Positions 11,003-22,601 are shown, numbered from the stretch's first letter. The stretch is 64,000 nucleotides of DNA from Adenophora triphylla var. japonica (GCA_022495995.1 JAFEMH010002441.1:248001-312000), one strand, 5' to 3'. Notes: a model not told the origin generated them from the letters alone. Translations and numbers: made by a program.

Positions 11003-11724
11003 AGAATATGGTGATGTTGCAGCAAGAACTCAGACACAGCTCGAGAGCGAAGAGGTGGAGGTGAAGAAGCCCCAGCTATTTCAGAAAGGGAAACAGGAAT
11101 ATCCGCACTAGCAGTTCCAGAGGCCAAAATTGTGGTGGCAGGAGTACCTTCAGGAGTATTGCTGAGAAAAGGAGAACCAGAGGGGGTCTCATTCACCTGC
11201 GGTGAATTGGTTTGAGTAGCTGGTGAAGCGGGCGGAAGGTGAAAAGGGATCGGGCTGTTGTGAAATACTCGCCTGTACTGAGTAGGGGAAGGTTGCTGAT
11301 GGAAGGCTATACCAGTTCGTGAACTGGGACTGGGCAGAGAGGACAGCCCACTCGGCTGAACAGGAATGGGCAATAGGCCAGCTGCTCCTGAAGGGCTAGA
11401 GCTCAAGTCTAAACCAGTAGCCACATGTTGATCCAAGTGCACATATGGACCAAACTGTTCAACGTTATTCCCTGTTAACAGTTTATTTATACCTCTATCT
11501 TGCCAAGGAAAGGAAAAATCATCAAATAACACATGTCTTGATACATATACTTTGTTATTTAATAAGTCTAGGCACCGATATCCTTTACGAATATTATCAT
11601 ATCCAAGAAAAATGCAATGTATTGATTTAGGCATAAGTTTATGTTTATTGGTAGCGACAACATGAGGAAAACAAGAACAACCAAAGACTTTGAGAAAGCG
11701 ATAATCAGGTGTTCGTTTCCACAA
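10903..11724 (-). CDS. COP-1 integrase C-terminal domain and linker
   Basis: The 273-codon frame starts inside the copia integrase C-terminal region, with the hallmark FKVFGCSCFPH-type block (here FLKVFGCSCFPHVV) and FLGYDNIRKGYRCLD, the GKGY-like signature of copia integrases. A Ser/Pro-rich linker of about 130 residues follows before RT. It overlaps the RT frame by about 100 bp, showing a frameshift near 10,950. The N-terminal and catalytic part of integrase is at 11866-12535 in a different frame. Confidence 0.85.
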   Translation of the reverse strand: MWKRTPDYRFLKVFGCSCFPHVVATNKHKLMPKSIHCIFLGYDNIRKGYRCLDLLNNKVYVSRHVLFDDFSFPWQDRGINKLLTGNNVEQFGPYVHLDQHVATGLDLSSSPSGAAGLLPIPVQPSGLSSLPSPSSRTGIAFHQQPSPTQYRRVFHNSPIPFHLPPASPATQTNSPQVNETPSGSPFLSNTPEGTPATTILASGTASADIPVSLSEIAGASSPPPLRSRAVSEFLLQHHHILCLLRWLLFRMIRYPMSLGHSNKLPDSLIGRLQ

Positions 11725-11865
11725 TTTTTGATAAGGGGAGAAGAATTAATGTTGACGCATAGGGAGTCTGTTTATAAGGTAAACAACAGTATTGAACGCT
11801 TCAAGCCAAAATTTGTACGGAACTTTAGCTTTAGCCATAAGATACAACCCCATTTCTACAATATG

Positions 11866-12535
11866 TCAGTGTTTACGCTCGACTACCCCATTTTGTTGAG
11901 GTGTATATGGATACGTCATTTGGTGTTTAATACCATCCTTTTGGAGAAAAGTAGTAAAAACTCGACTTGTAAACTCACCCCCATCGGTTTGTACAATTTT
12001 GACAGTATGTATGGCAGAAATGCGTCTTGACAATTGATTTTCAATCTGTGTTTTAAAAGAGGCAAATATTTGCGTAACATCAGATTTATGTGTCATAGGA
12101 AAAAGCCATACAAAACAAGAATAGTCATCAACGATAGAAAAATAAAAACGAAATCCATTAATAGAATAAACCGGGGCAGGACCCCAAACATCTAAATGTA
12201 GCATATCTAATGGATTCAATGCATTAAATGTTCGGATAGAAAAAGATAACTTGCTAGACTTGCCCAATGGGCACCAATGACAACATTGTTGTTCATTAAG
12301 TTTATGGCTCAAAGGAAGACTAAACTGACGACACAAAACTTTAAAGATAGGAGTTGACGGATGACCCAAGCGGGAATGCCAAATTTCCTGACTCGTACGT
12401 TCACCAAGAAGGGCAACAGGATTATTTTGTGACTTGGAATTGAAAGAAAGCTTGTATAAGCCACCAGAGTTACTGCCAGTAATGATGATCTCCTTCGTCC
12501 GATTGTCCTTAACACGGAAACCACATGAGTCAAGT
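11866..12535 (-). CDS. COP-1 integrase zinc finger and catalytic core
   Basis: The main open part (11866-12369, 167 codons) carries the end of the HHCC finger (CCHWCPLGKSSKLSF) and the DDE core: the first Asp in LHLDVWGPAP, the second in VQTDGGEFTS and the Glu in QNGVVERKH. All three catalytic residues are present. The upstream finger histidines lie in 12370-12535 in a shifted frame, and another frameshift lies between 11724 and 11866. Confidence 0.85.
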
Positions 12536-12802
12536 TCAAAAAACAGTTATTATCCTTAGAAAATTGAGAGAGACAGAAGAACTACCAATGCGTGGAACAT
12601 AAAGAACATTGTGGAGATTAAAAGAACGATTATTGAGAGAGACAGAAGAACTACCAATGCGTGAAATAGTTAACTTAGAACCATTACCAATAGTAATTGC
12701 ATCTTTACCTGAGTATGGAGAAGATTTAGAGAGGGATGATGGATCTGGAGTCATATGATTCATGGCTCCCGAATCAAGAATGTACGGGTCAGAGTAAGCC
12801 AT
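12536..12802 (-). pseudogene. COP-1 aspartic protease, disrupted by internal duplication
   Basis: The catalytic motif is seen as YILDSGAMNHMT, the usual copia retropepsin D-S-G. After the flap region the same 30-base piece occurs twice about 72 bp apart (near 12560 and 12632), so the peptide RIGSSSVSLN is repeated and the frame then ends early. The duplication is local and probably arose after insertion. Confidence 0.8.
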
Positions 12803-12853
12803 ATACGCAGAATTTGGCTGACACTCTCGATAGTCCCGAGCAGCATGTCCAAC

Positions 12854-13915
12854 TCAATTGCACCACTGACAAGTAATAGATGGAGATGGAAGTATACCAG
12901 CCCACTGTTGACCCCCACGAGCTGTTGAACCACCTCTGTGACCTCTATTATTGTTCCCATTCATACGACCAGGAGGAGTAAACTTGGAAAAGTTGGGGTT
13001 CCAGATCCCATTGCCCCAATTACCATTGTTATTGTTTCCATTCCCCCTATATCCTCCATTGTTACCACCTTGGTGTCGATTTCCCTGATGTCTGTTCCTC
13101 ACATTCCGACCTCCCCTATACTGCCCACTACTCCGATTTTGACCACCACTGCCACTGCTGTTTCCTGCACCGTGAGCCATGGAAGGTGAAGATGGAGGAG
13201 GGTTCGCCGCAAGAAGAGCCGTGGTTTGAACCACCGGAGTCGCATATTTCTGAAGGAGCATTTCTTCCTTAAGTAGTAGATCCGACACAATGTCCATGGT
13301 GAGAGGATTACTAACGTGAGTCGTGGCTAATGATGTCAAAAATACTTTATACTCCTGACCCAGACTTCCACATACACGCTGAATAAGAACAGGTTCATCA
13401 ACTGGGTCGCCTGCGACAGTGAGAGCGTCGGCAATTTGAGATGCACGAAGGAGGTAGTCCGCAATTGATGCATCAGACGCCTTTTTCAGATCATGGAGTT
13501 TCTCTTTCAATGTTTCGATTTGAAGTGCCGAAGTGGCCCCAAATCGTTTTGCTAGAACAGCCCAAGCTTCCGGTGCCGTCACACTGGAATTGAGATAGGG
13601 TTGAGCGGCAGGGGTTATCATGCCCTTAATCCAGCCACATACCAGATCGGTGGCCGCTTTCCATGTTCCATGTTGTGGGTTTGCAGAGTCGTCGGCAAGC
13701 GTAGCAGCCGGTTGTTCTGGGTCAATTACGAAGAGAAGATTATGGGTTCGAAGAAGGGTTTTGAACAAGGTACTCCAATTAACGTAATTTTCCTTTGTAA
13801 GGTACGTTTGGCCCATAATTGTAGTATGATTATAGAAGATGGGGAGAGAATTGGCTGGGGAAACATTTTGGGTTTGGCCGGTATTAACAGACCCTTGTGT
13901 TAATTCAGTGGTCAT
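12854..13915 (-). CDS. COP-1 gag
   Basis: I start at the Met in MTTELTQGSVN (13915); an upstream in-frame Met is less likely. The N-terminal part YLTKENYVNWSTLFKTLL is the copia gag N-terminal motif, and the middle matches the UBN2-type gag core (WAVLAKRFGATSALQIETL, LHDLKKASDASIADYL). The C-terminal part is a Gly/Asn/Arg-rich nucleic-acid-binding tail. The CCHC knuckle starts CQWCN, then a TGA stop interrupts it, and a later Cys is replaced by Tyr. Without the stop the frame would continue into protease. Confidence 0.88.
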   Translation of the reverse strand: MTTELTQGSVNTGQTQNVSPANSLPIFYNHTTIMGQTYLTKENYVNWSTLFKTLLRTHNLLFVIDPEQPAATLADDSANPQHGTWKAATDLVCGWIKGMITPAAQPYLNSSVTAPEAWAVLAKRFGATSALQIETLKEKLHDLKKASDASIADYLLRASQIADALTVAGDPVDEPVLIQRVCGSLGQEYKVFLTSLATTHVSNPLTMDIVSDLLLKEEMLLQKYATPVVQTTALLAANPPPSSPSMAHGAGNSSGSGGQNRSSGQYRGGRNVRNRHQGNRHQGGNNGGYRGNGNNNNGNWGNGIWNPNFSKFTPPGRMNGNNNRGHRGGSTARGGQQWAGILPSPSITCQWCN

Positions 13916-13974
13916 GATGCTTAGCCGGAGAAAGAAAGAAAGAAAGATGGTATACACCCTAGAGAACGATTTTA

Positions 13975-13985
13975 GGCTGACACCA
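13975..13985 (-). promoter_or_regulatory. COP-1 primer-binding site
   Basis: TGGTGTCAGCC on the minus strand adjoins the LTR and is a mutated form of TGGTATCAGAGC, the initiator tRNA-Met site used by copia elements. Confidence 0.65.
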
Positions 13986-14197
13986 TGTTAGAGATTACAG
14001 CGGAAGAGAGAAAAGTTATTGGAGAATTTTTCCTTGATGATTCAGTCCATACTGAGGACACAAATATATACACAGACCCTATACATAGAATATCTACAGC
14101 CACTAAGATAATCTATCTATACAAAGAACCTAAATACCAACAGGTAAGGAACTGTACATATGCTGATAAAAACTTGCTGAATACACAGCACATCTCA
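13986..14197 (-). repeat. COP-1 5' LTR (212 bp)
   Basis: It is bounded by TG (13986) and CA (14197) in plus-strand reading. Its right half matches 9309-9410. The right flank is GYP-2 gag, so COP-1 inserted into GYP-2. Confidence 0.85.
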
Positions 14198-14285
14198 GCT
14201 AATACCTTTGGCCGCAATAGGCATGCCACAGATCCTTCTAAGGACGTCGGTGTGAAGATCGATATTCCTAATTTTGAAGGTAAAT
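14198..14285 (+). pseudogene. GYP-2 gag, N-terminal fragment
   Basis: The translation FGRNRHATDPSKDVGVKIDI then PNFEGKL is the lead-in to a gypsy gag core. It stops exactly at the left TRG-1 target-site duplication (TAAAT, 14281-14285). Joining it to 29490 restores an uninterrupted EGKL-HPNEF gag frame, which proves TRG-1 inserted here. Confidence 0.8.
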
Positions 14286-14337
14286 TGATGTAGGACGGAT
14301 ATTTGACCGGGTCAAATATATTAATTATCTTTGTATT
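14286..14337 (+). repeat. TRG-1 5' LTR, left part
   Basis: It starts TGATGTAGGAC and matches 29086 onward. It is cut by SIR-1 at the GTATT duplication. Confidence 0.85.
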
Positions 14338-15577
14338 TGAAAGGCCCTTTGTTGATATACAGATGATCAGACAACTATGGTTTGGCTTAGCTGTCAGATG
14401 TTTGTTGAATTGTGCAGCGGAATAAGAGAAGCTTGAAATAATGATAGGACAAAGAACACAAAGAAATAATGCAAGTGTGTGAATGTGATTGCAGAAATGT
14501 AATAACACAGAGAATTTAAAGTGGTTCAGAGTTCACTCCTCCTACATCCACCACCACTGTCAATCTTGACAAGTGAGATCAATTTTATTATAATCTTTAA
14601 TCAACAAAAATTACAAATGATTGATTTAGGCAAGTTCCTTGAACTTCCTCTTCCTAATTAGTACAGTCAACTAGGGATACACTTAAAGTACAGTCTTAAG
14701 TGTTTTTACAACTTGAAGTACAGTCTCAAGATTTTACACAACAACTAATACACTCAAAGTACAGTCTTGAGTGTTTACAAACTAATTCTACACCTAAAGT
14801 ACAGTCTTAGGATTTTGGTATTTTTGAATTAACACACTAGGGTTGTTTGTTGTTGAAGCAGAGGTTTTGAGGTGAGGGTTTTGGTTTGGAACAAGGTTTA
14901 AAGGGTAGGGATTGGTGAGTGTGTGTGTGGATTACAGGAGGTGTGTGTGGGTGTAAGGGAAAGGTTTTGGACTGTGAAAAAGAGTATTTTTCAAGAGTAG
15001 TTTGTGTAGAGGATGAACTCCTCTATTTATACCCTTCAATGTAGCCGTTGGAATATGACTGTTGCAGCTACATTAATGAGCCTTGACTGGTCTTTGCCCC
15101 ACTTGTCCACTTGCAGGTCTTCATGAGCTGGCTTGAGTTGTGGCTTGAGCTGAGAGCTTCCAGAAGGTCTTTAGTGGTCTTCATTGGTCTTCAATAGTGA
15201 ACTTGACATTTGTGAAGATCCAGGTTCCACTTTGGTTGAGATTGTGGTAGCAGAGAATGAGACATAGTGATGGCTATCAGAGGGAATGAAGTCATAGCTG
15301 TCAGATCATACTAAGGCTTAGCTATCAGAGATGTTCTCTAATAAGGACTGAGATTCACTTGATGATCTTGATAGCTAAGAGAGGAAATATGATTCATGTT
15401 ATTGATTGAATGTAACCACTGTATAAGATAGAATCATAACTGTCAGACTCATAGCTGTCAGATAAACTGAAGGATGAATATAACAGATTTCCTCTTTTGA
15501 TATAAACCCTGTTCTATATATATATTCCTTTATCAAAACCAACTAACTAAGACTTTGATCAAAGTTAGGTCCTAACA
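14338..15577 (-). repeat. SIR-1 3' LTR
   Basis: In plus-strand reading it is bounded TGAAAGG...CCTAACA and is nearly identical to 26578-27816. A TATAAATA box reads on the minus strand at 15024-15031. Confidence 0.92.
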
Positions 15578-15593
15578 ATTTCCCCCTTTTTGG
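15578..15593 (-). promoter_or_regulatory. SIR-1 polypurine tract
   Basis: AAAAAGGGGGAAAT reads on the minus strand directly before the 3' LTR. Confidence 0.8.
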
Positions 15594-15816
15594 TAAAGGA
15601 AGATCTATTTAGAACATGTTTTCACAGTTAATGATAAGGGAAATACAAATGAAAGAAATAACTCAGGGATTCATATCATGCACAAGTAATTAGAATGAGA
15701 TTGAAATACTTGGAATTGATCTCAAGATGATAGAAGTTCACAAATTACAGCCATTCAAACACAAAACCAAACAAAAGATTGTTTCAACCACACAAAAAAA
15801 GTCAACAAAATACAAT

Positions 15817-18800
15817 TCAGTCATCATCAAGTTGATCATAGAATTCTTCTCTTTCTTGCCTTGCTGAAAGGAGCTCATTTCTTTCTTCCTCTAGCTCTTT
15901 TCTCATTTCTGGTTCAACTCCTCTGTAATAGAACTCATTGTTCCATTCCCAAGTAATCCTCTCATCATACTTGAAGAACTTATCTTCCTTTGCTTTCAGT
16001 TGTGCTCTTGTGAGAGGCATCTGATCATTTCTTATTCTCATTGTACCCCACAGATGCTTCTTCTTGTTCCTTGCTTTCTTGCTTATCTTGGGCACAAGGG
16101 ATGGATCTGGTTGAGGAACAGGGGACATATGAACTGGGGCTTGAGGAATAGGGGACATTTGAAAAGATTGTTGAGGAGGGTTGGAAATGGTAGAAGATGG
16201 AATGATTATGGGAGAGACTTGATCTGGGCTTGAAAGATCATCATCATCATCATCACTGTCAGAGTCTGATGAAAGATCAATAACATTATGAGCCCTGCTT
16301 TGATTGACAGCTATGGATTCTCTGAACTCTTTGATCTCAGGAATAGAGATCAGTTTCATGAAGTGAGAGTTTTCATTGGGAGAGTTGAAGAGAATGGGAT
16401 CAACAGAGATGAAGGGTGAAAGATAGGGCTCAATGCCTGGATTTAGGGTTGGGGGAAAGATATTGACAATTTTGCTTATCAAAAGCATAAGGGCACACTT
16501 CTGTTCAAACAGAGAGAGAAAGAATGATTTGGCAAGTTCAATGCACAAGGAGAAAACTAGACCTTTTGGCATGAAGAGACAAGAATTGAGTGATGGAGAG
16601 AGAAGTTGGCTAAAGAGAATTTCCCAATCAATGAGTGTATTGGGAGTGATGAATTTTGGGAATGATGGGATTTGGTGAACAAAATGGGATGTTGATGAAG
16701 TCCTTGACACTTTCCATTCTTCATAGGCAAAGAATACTAATCCTGCAAGATTTCTAGCCACCATAATCAAACCATTTCTTGACAGTTCCCAGGATTTTGG
16801 ATAGGTAAAGGGGTTTGCAATTTCTGGAAAATGGGTCACATTGGCTAACCTTGTCCTTGCTGCTTTGATGGAAGAAATTGAAAAGTCAATCCCACAGCTA
16901 AGCATCCAAGGTTCCTTTTTGGGAAGGTAGGCTTGATTGGGAGTTGGAGGAATGGATTGGCTTGGAGGACTGTCAGGACTGTTAGGGATGGGATCACTAT
17001 CAGATATCTCTTGACCTTGTCCAGCTAGAATTGGACTTTGAGGAGGCTTCAGAGGTTCATTCTCAGAATTGGAGAAATTGGCTTGGTAGGAGCAGAGGCA
17101 TGGGTTGAAAAAGATGGGATTGGGACGAGATGATTGATCAAGACTTTGCTTGAGGAGATCGTAACAAAATTGGGATTTCGGGAGGTTCAAGGCTGCCCTA
17201 ACTTCTCCCTTGGTCAACTTTTGCTCAAGAATAGATACAAGGACTGCCTCATTTTCTTGGGTTCCATCAAACACAAGTCCCTTGCATGCATTTAGGATTG
17301 TTTCTCCCTTTGAGACAAGCTTGGGATCAATTTCAACTCCAACTTTCTTAAGACTTTGAATGACTTCAGATGTCTTATCAGGATTCCCCCTATCAATTTC
17401 AACATTTGGGGTAGGTTCATTCACAAGCTCACCTCGTGTATAGAGGGGATGGTTTGGATATCTTCATCCATAGCTGTCACCTTTGGGTTACTGGATGACT
17501 CTCCTGGTCCACTTCTTTTCTTGATAAGCCTAGACCTGAGTTCATCTATGGGTATCACTGTCTCCTCTTTACTTAAAACCTCATCAAGATAAATGAGAGC
17601 AGCCTTTTCAGTATCAGGGTTCTCATCCAACTCAATAGCATCAATGGCTCTTAAGATTTTGGCTAACTGTTCAGGTTGGGTAGAGGGGATGTTTTCATCA
17701 GTGTTCCCCCTTAAAGGTTGCTTCTCTGATTGTTCTTTGAGGTTAAGGATGGCTTCTATGGCTGACTGGTGACCTGAGCTAGGTGTGGATGACTTGTCCA
17801 CTCTTGGACTGACAGTAGTGGATTTTGGAGAAAGGGAAGGGGTATTTATTTTGGTTTTCTTGGCCTTGGGTGCTTTCTTTTCAGGTTTTCTTTTCTTTGG
17901 CAAGGATTTAGAAGGAATGGATAAAGAGGATTGTACCTTGGATCTGGTAGCTGTCTGCCTGGTAGAGATAGCTGTCAGAGGTTGCTTGCCTTTGTGCTCA
18001 GTTTTGGATAAGTTAATGGCTGCCTGAAGCTCTTGAGGGTCTATGGTATCATCACCAACATTAGCTTGACCCATTGTGTCAACCTCATGACTGTCAATGG
18101 CACCTCTTTCTTCCTTATCCTTATCATGGCTGTCAGACAAGGTAGTTTCACTGTCAGCTACCTGTTCATCCATGTTTTTGCCTTTGTTCCCATAAGATAC
18201 CACAGTCTTTTTCAACAATCCTGTCTTCTTCACATTGGATTGTACACCTCTCTTTATTCTCCTACTTGTAGCCAATGCTATCAAGTCCTTCCAGTGTTCA
18301 ATCTTCTTTCTTGTTTCGCTTGCGCTTCTCTTGTGTTTCAACAAAACTACCGATACTTACATCATCTCCAGCTCTCATCACAGCTTCCTTCTTTTGTTTC
18401 AATGCAAAAGTTCTGTCATTGAAACACTTGGTCTCCGATGCCTTCACAGTCTTCAACCATTTCTTGTGTAGAGGAGGATTGAGCTTAGGAATTAGAACAT
18501 CAAGAATTCCACTCATGAATCTGAAGTTGTTCATCTTTCCACCTTGCTTCTTGAATTTTAGAGTGGAGGTTGAGACTGCAAGCTGGAAGTTGTGAAGAAG
18601 AACAATGCACCAGTTTGTGTCTTTGGTCAATAGGCTCAGCATTTGCTTCCATTCATTTGATCCCATTTGATCAAACTAAGACTGCTTGCCATCAATGGCT
18701 TTATTCACCACATCCATAAGAGTTGATTTGAAAATGTCAGCTTTGTCCTTCACTATGGCCTTGTCCTGCACACTCTTGAAGTCATGAACTTTTACCCCAA

Positions 18801-19149
18801 AGAATTTCTCATACACTGTCTTCAATCTATCTGACCCTCTATCCCATATGTTTTTCACAACATCTTCTTTGTTTGGGATCCCATAGACTTCACTTACCAT
18901 TTCTTGAGTAATGGTTATCTCCACATTGTCTATGGTGGCAGTTATTGAATTGTTTTCTTTGTTCCTCTTTCCTACCAGGTAAATCTCTCTGCACAGTTCT
19001 TCATAAATTGGAGGTCTGGCTCCCATGAATTTAAGCAATTCATTGACCTCAAGAAGTTCTTGGATGAGTATCCCAACTTCAGACTCATAGAAGCTAGGTT
19101 TAATGAAGTAACTGTGAGCATCTGGGTAACTTGCTTTTGATGCTGCCAT
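15817..19149 (-). pseudogene. SIR-1 env-like ORF (plant transposon protein family), about 1,100 codons
   Basis: A sense ORF between pol and the 3' LTR, the position of the env-like gene in SIRE elements. It starts MAASKASYPDAHSYF at 19149. The N-terminal domain, with GILIQELLEVNELLKFMG and VEITITQEMVSEVYGIP, resembles the putative plant transposon/retroelement env-like domain. The middle is Lys/Ser/Thr-rich, and the C-terminal part is Pro/Ser-rich with an acidic SDSDSDDDDDD run and a charged, probably coiled-coil end. One in-frame TAG (18676-18678) and frameshifts near 18,310 and 17,425 break it. I see no clear signal peptide or membrane helix, so an envelope role is by family analogy only. 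Confidence 0.65.
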
Positions 19150-19630
19150 TGATGGTTAAAGGAATTAGGGTTGAAGGAATATGATGAAGGATTAGTGAGG
19201 AAAAGAGATGAATTTTAAATAGAGGGTTAATGAAATAGGGGTTTTTGGTGATTACGAAAGGAGAGAGAGACAAATAATGAGTGGAGAGTGGGTTTTAATG
19301 GGCATTGGGGGTTTCAAAGTTTAGTAACTGTTCATGTGAACAGTGATTTTTGCCCTTCCCCACGTTGAGGCATTAACTTCCACAGAGCACAAGAAGAACA
19401 TTCTCTTTTTCAAGAATTTTGCAGGTGAAGAGATGGCTAAGGAAGTGACAATTGTGAGCAATTAACACGATCAAATCACAAAAAAGTTGCTTTAACCTAG
19501 CTGTAGAAAAAACTTTGACAGTTAAGTCTAGTTTGAATGATGATGGCTGTCTGAGATAGCTAGGGGAAACTTGCCTATAAAACAATGACAATTTCAGAGG
19601 AAATTTATTCAGATTGTTTTATAAACACAA

Positions 19631-20504
19631 ATGGGTAGATTTTCCTCAAAGTTTAATCCCAAAAATATGGCTCAAACAGCAAAACAGTTGGTTTTTGGGA
19701 AGAATTGTGAGGATGATTTGAGTGGGGATGAAATGGAGATAGAGAGAGAGTCCTTCAATGTAGTTGAAAGTTCAGAGGGAGTGAGAGACAGAGGTAAGAA
19801 CAAGAGAGTGAGAGAAGATCAGGACTATGGTGTCAAGGAGGTAGCTGTCAGAGAGAAAATTGACAGTAGAGAGGGAGAGGGAATAAGGCTTTTTGGAAAG
19901 ACTATCAAGGTTGATCGTGTGAGTCCAAGAAGGAAAAAGTAAGGTAGAGAGGGTTTATACATTGGGGGAATTGGTTAAGCAAGATAGGGCTCAGACAGCT
20001 ATGGAGAGGAGCTTAGCTGTCAAGAAGAAGATTAAGCCTGAGAAGCTGTATACTCCTGTGAGCAGGGATTCACTCTCTCCAGGGTTTGTATTGTTGGAGG
20101 GGAGAGGTGATAACTTTGCTGGAGTGCATGTCTCTCCTTCTTCAACAATATCATACCTATTCAACCAGGTTATTAGTTGTTTTAGCCCTGCCAGAGTTCC
20201 AGCTGTAGAGAGAGAAGAGTCAAGAGCTAGCCAACCACTTGTAGTTGCTGGGAATGGGTCTTATTTTGGAGAATTTAGCTTTGTGACACCAATGGAGGGA
20301 TTGCTTCAACCATATGATGCAGTTGAAAAATGGTGGCCAAGGAGAGCAAGTCCTTCACTTCAATATTCTGTCACTTCAATTGGTCCCTTCCTGGAGAGGC
20401 ACCCAATATGGTTGCAAAGGTATCATCAGACCTTGCAATCTACACAGGAGGCAAGGTGTGAAGGAATGAGTCTTTGGAGGAGGATCTCGGGAGAAACAAA
20501 GTGA
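19631..20504 (+). pseudogene. Antisense ORF between SIR-1 pol and env-like gene
   Basis: It is encoded on the strand opposite to gag-pol. The first frame (19631-19942, 103 codons) starts MGRFSSKFNPKNMAQTAKQL and is basic and acidic in patches; the second (19962-20504) carries YTPVSRDSLSPGFVLLEG, FSFVTPMEG, KWWPRRASPSLQYS and RHPIWLQRY. A single frameshift near 19,940 separates them: the intervening bases encode VERVYTLGELVK in the second frame, matching the SIR-2 copy. The same protein is encoded antisense at the same place in SIR-2 (59284-60099). Function unknown; no domain recognised. Confidence 0.7.
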
Positions 20505-20796
20505 CATTCCCTAAGAATGTCTGACAGCTAAGGTGAAGATTTGAAGAGGAAGGCTGGTTCTGGAGATTGTTTGGTTTTAAGGAAGTTTTTGGTGAGTGAA
20601 TGAAGATGAAAGAGAGAGTGATTTCATGGTTTGTTTTCTGTTTTTGTTTATGTTTTTGTTTTTCATGACTTTTGTATGGATAGCTATCAGTGGATAGCTA
20701 TCAGAGATGTTTTTGAGGTAATAGCTGTCTGGCTTCATTGTGACAGCATTGCCCTGACTTATGTAAGCCTCCTTTTTATTTATGAAGAACAACTCT

Positions 20797-21296
20797 TTAT
20801 TTTGGCATATTTATCATTCCAAGCATGGCTCTTAACATCTCAAATCTCTTTTCATCCATTGCCTTAGTAAGAATATCAGAGACATTATCCTCAGTACAAA
20901 CTTTTGCAATGTTGATATTCCCTTTTTCAACATGGTCTCTGATGAAGTGATGTCTGACCTCAATATGCTTTGTTTTTTAGTATTGGACAGGGTTTTCTGT
21001 CATGGCAATAGTACTTGAGTTGTCACAGAAGATGGGAATGTTGGATAATTCAATTCCAAAGTCTTGAAGTTGACTTTTAAGATAGAGAATTTGAGAACAA
21101 CACAAGCCTCGGCAAAGAATATACTCAAACCTCACTGGCCGAAGTGGCTACTGAGGTTTGCTTTTTGCTTGACCATGAAATGATTCTTGATCCAATAAAC
21201 TGGCATCCACCACTGGTGGATTTTCTATCTAGATTGCATCCAAAGCATAGTCGTAGTCGTGAATCCAATTAGAGAGAATGGGGATTCGGTGGGATA
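20797..21296 (-). pseudogene. SIR-1 RNase H, degenerate
   Basis: Alignment by eye to SIR-2 pol shows the RNase H region with many small changes, several at CAG/CTG sites. The C-terminal end reads [13 protein letters not shown] then a stop at 20797-20799, the same end as SIR-2. Confidence 0.7.
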
Positions 21297-22601
21297 CTAC
21301 AAGCCAAAATCGGGGTTCCTTTGAGATATCTTAAAATTCTTTTGACAATGAGAGATGAGATTCCTTGGGATTTGCTTGAAATATAGCACAAAGACGTACA
21401 CTAAACATAATGTCAGTCTTGAAGCCGTTACATAAAGAAGAGATCCAATGTAACTTCGTAAAGTGTTGGATTTACACTTTGACCATCTAGATCGGCATGG
21501 AGTTTGGTTGTGGTTGACAAGGGGTTTTGGCGGGGAAGCAGTTTGCATGTCAAACTTCTTGATCATATCCCTTGTGTATTTAGCTTGGTTAATGAAGATT
21601 CCTTCCTTCATTTGCTTGACTTGATGACCCAAGAAAAAAGTAAGCTCACCAATCATACTCATTTCAAATTGGTCTTTCATAATATCTCCAAATTCAGTAC
21701 ACAAGTCCCCATTTGATGAACCAAAAATGATGTCATCAACATAGACTTGGATGAGCAACTGATCATCTCCATATTTCTTGATAAACAAAGTGTTATCAAT
21801 ATGGCCCTTGGTAAATCCTTTTCCAAGGAGATATCTAGATAGAGTATCATACCAAGCTCTTGGTGCTTGTTTAAGCCCATACAATGCTTTGTCCAATTTG
21901 TACACATGATCAGGAAACTTTGGGTGCTCAAAACCAGGGGGTTGAGATACAAAAACCTTTTCATTTAAGACTCCATTCAGAAATGCACTCTTGACATCCA
22001 TTTGGAATACTTTCATCTTCTTGAATGTAGCATAGGTAAGAAATAGCCTAATAGCTTCAAGTCTTGCAACAGGTGCAAAAGTCTTATCATAGTCAATACC
22101 TTCTTCTTGTCTGTATCCTTGAGCAACCAGTCAAGCTTTATTTCTTACTACAACACCTTCTTCATTCATCTTATTTCTAAAAACCCATCTTGTTCCAATG
22201 ACAGTTTGGTTTCTTGGTTTAGGAACAAGTTGCCACACTTTGTTCCTTTCAAACTGCTCTAATTCTTCTTCCATGGCTTCTATCCAGTCAGCATCTTGGA
22301 GTGCTTCATTTATTTTCTTTGGTTCCACTTGGGATATGAATGCATTCATGAGAAAAGGAATGTTGTCTGGAACTGGGGTTTTATCAATTTGAAGGCTGAT
22401 GTAAAGGTGTTTATTTGGTGGAATGATGTGAGTAATGGTGGATTCATCATTGACTTTGGGAGGAGAAAGAGGATTATTGGATGGAGATGGAAGATGGCTA
22501 GTGGATGGATTACAAGAAGAATTTGGATGGTATCGGCCTAAGGGTTGGTCGTCGCCTAAGGAAGAAATTTGGGAGATGTCAGTCAAGGGATAACCATTCA
22601 T
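21297..22601 (-). pseudogene. SIR-1 reverse transcriptase
   Basis: Two frames cover RT. The upstream one (22131-22601) has [18 protein letters not shown] and [20 protein letters not shown], and the downstream one (21297-22016) has [40 protein letters not shown] and the catalytic [10 protein letters not shown] stop after RNKA and short shifts break continuity. Compared with SIR-2 the block after the YVDD motif is intact as far as SLLYVTASR and then diverges by frameshift. Copia RT with all visible catalytic residues. Confidence 0.82.

Larger units (their letters stand above)
9309..14197 (-). mobile_element. COP-1: Ty1/copia retrotransposon, nearly full length (Ale/Retrofit-like)
   Basis: The element reads on the minus strand: 5' LTR (14197-13986), primer site, gag, protease, integrase, RT-RNase H, polypurine tract, truncated 3' LTR (9410-9309). 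This integrase-before-RT order defines copia. RT/RNase H motifs such as SLVGGLQYLTLTRPDI suggest the Ale/Retrofit lineage. The 3' LTR keeps only about 102 of 212 bp and is cut where GYP-1 begins; the rest should lie beyond GYP-1, outside the window. Damage is light: one stop in gag, a small duplication in protease and a few frameshifts. Confidence 0.9.

Noticed and set aside
18033..18595. Hydrophobic plus-strand frames at 18033-18595 as a membrane protein
   Set aside because: They are antisense shadows of the Lys/Arg-rich env-like frame and have no counterpart elsewhere.
15817..19149. True viral envelope glycoprotein
   Set aside because: No convincing signal peptide, fusion peptide or membrane anchor; position and N-terminal domain fit the plant SIRE env-like family only.
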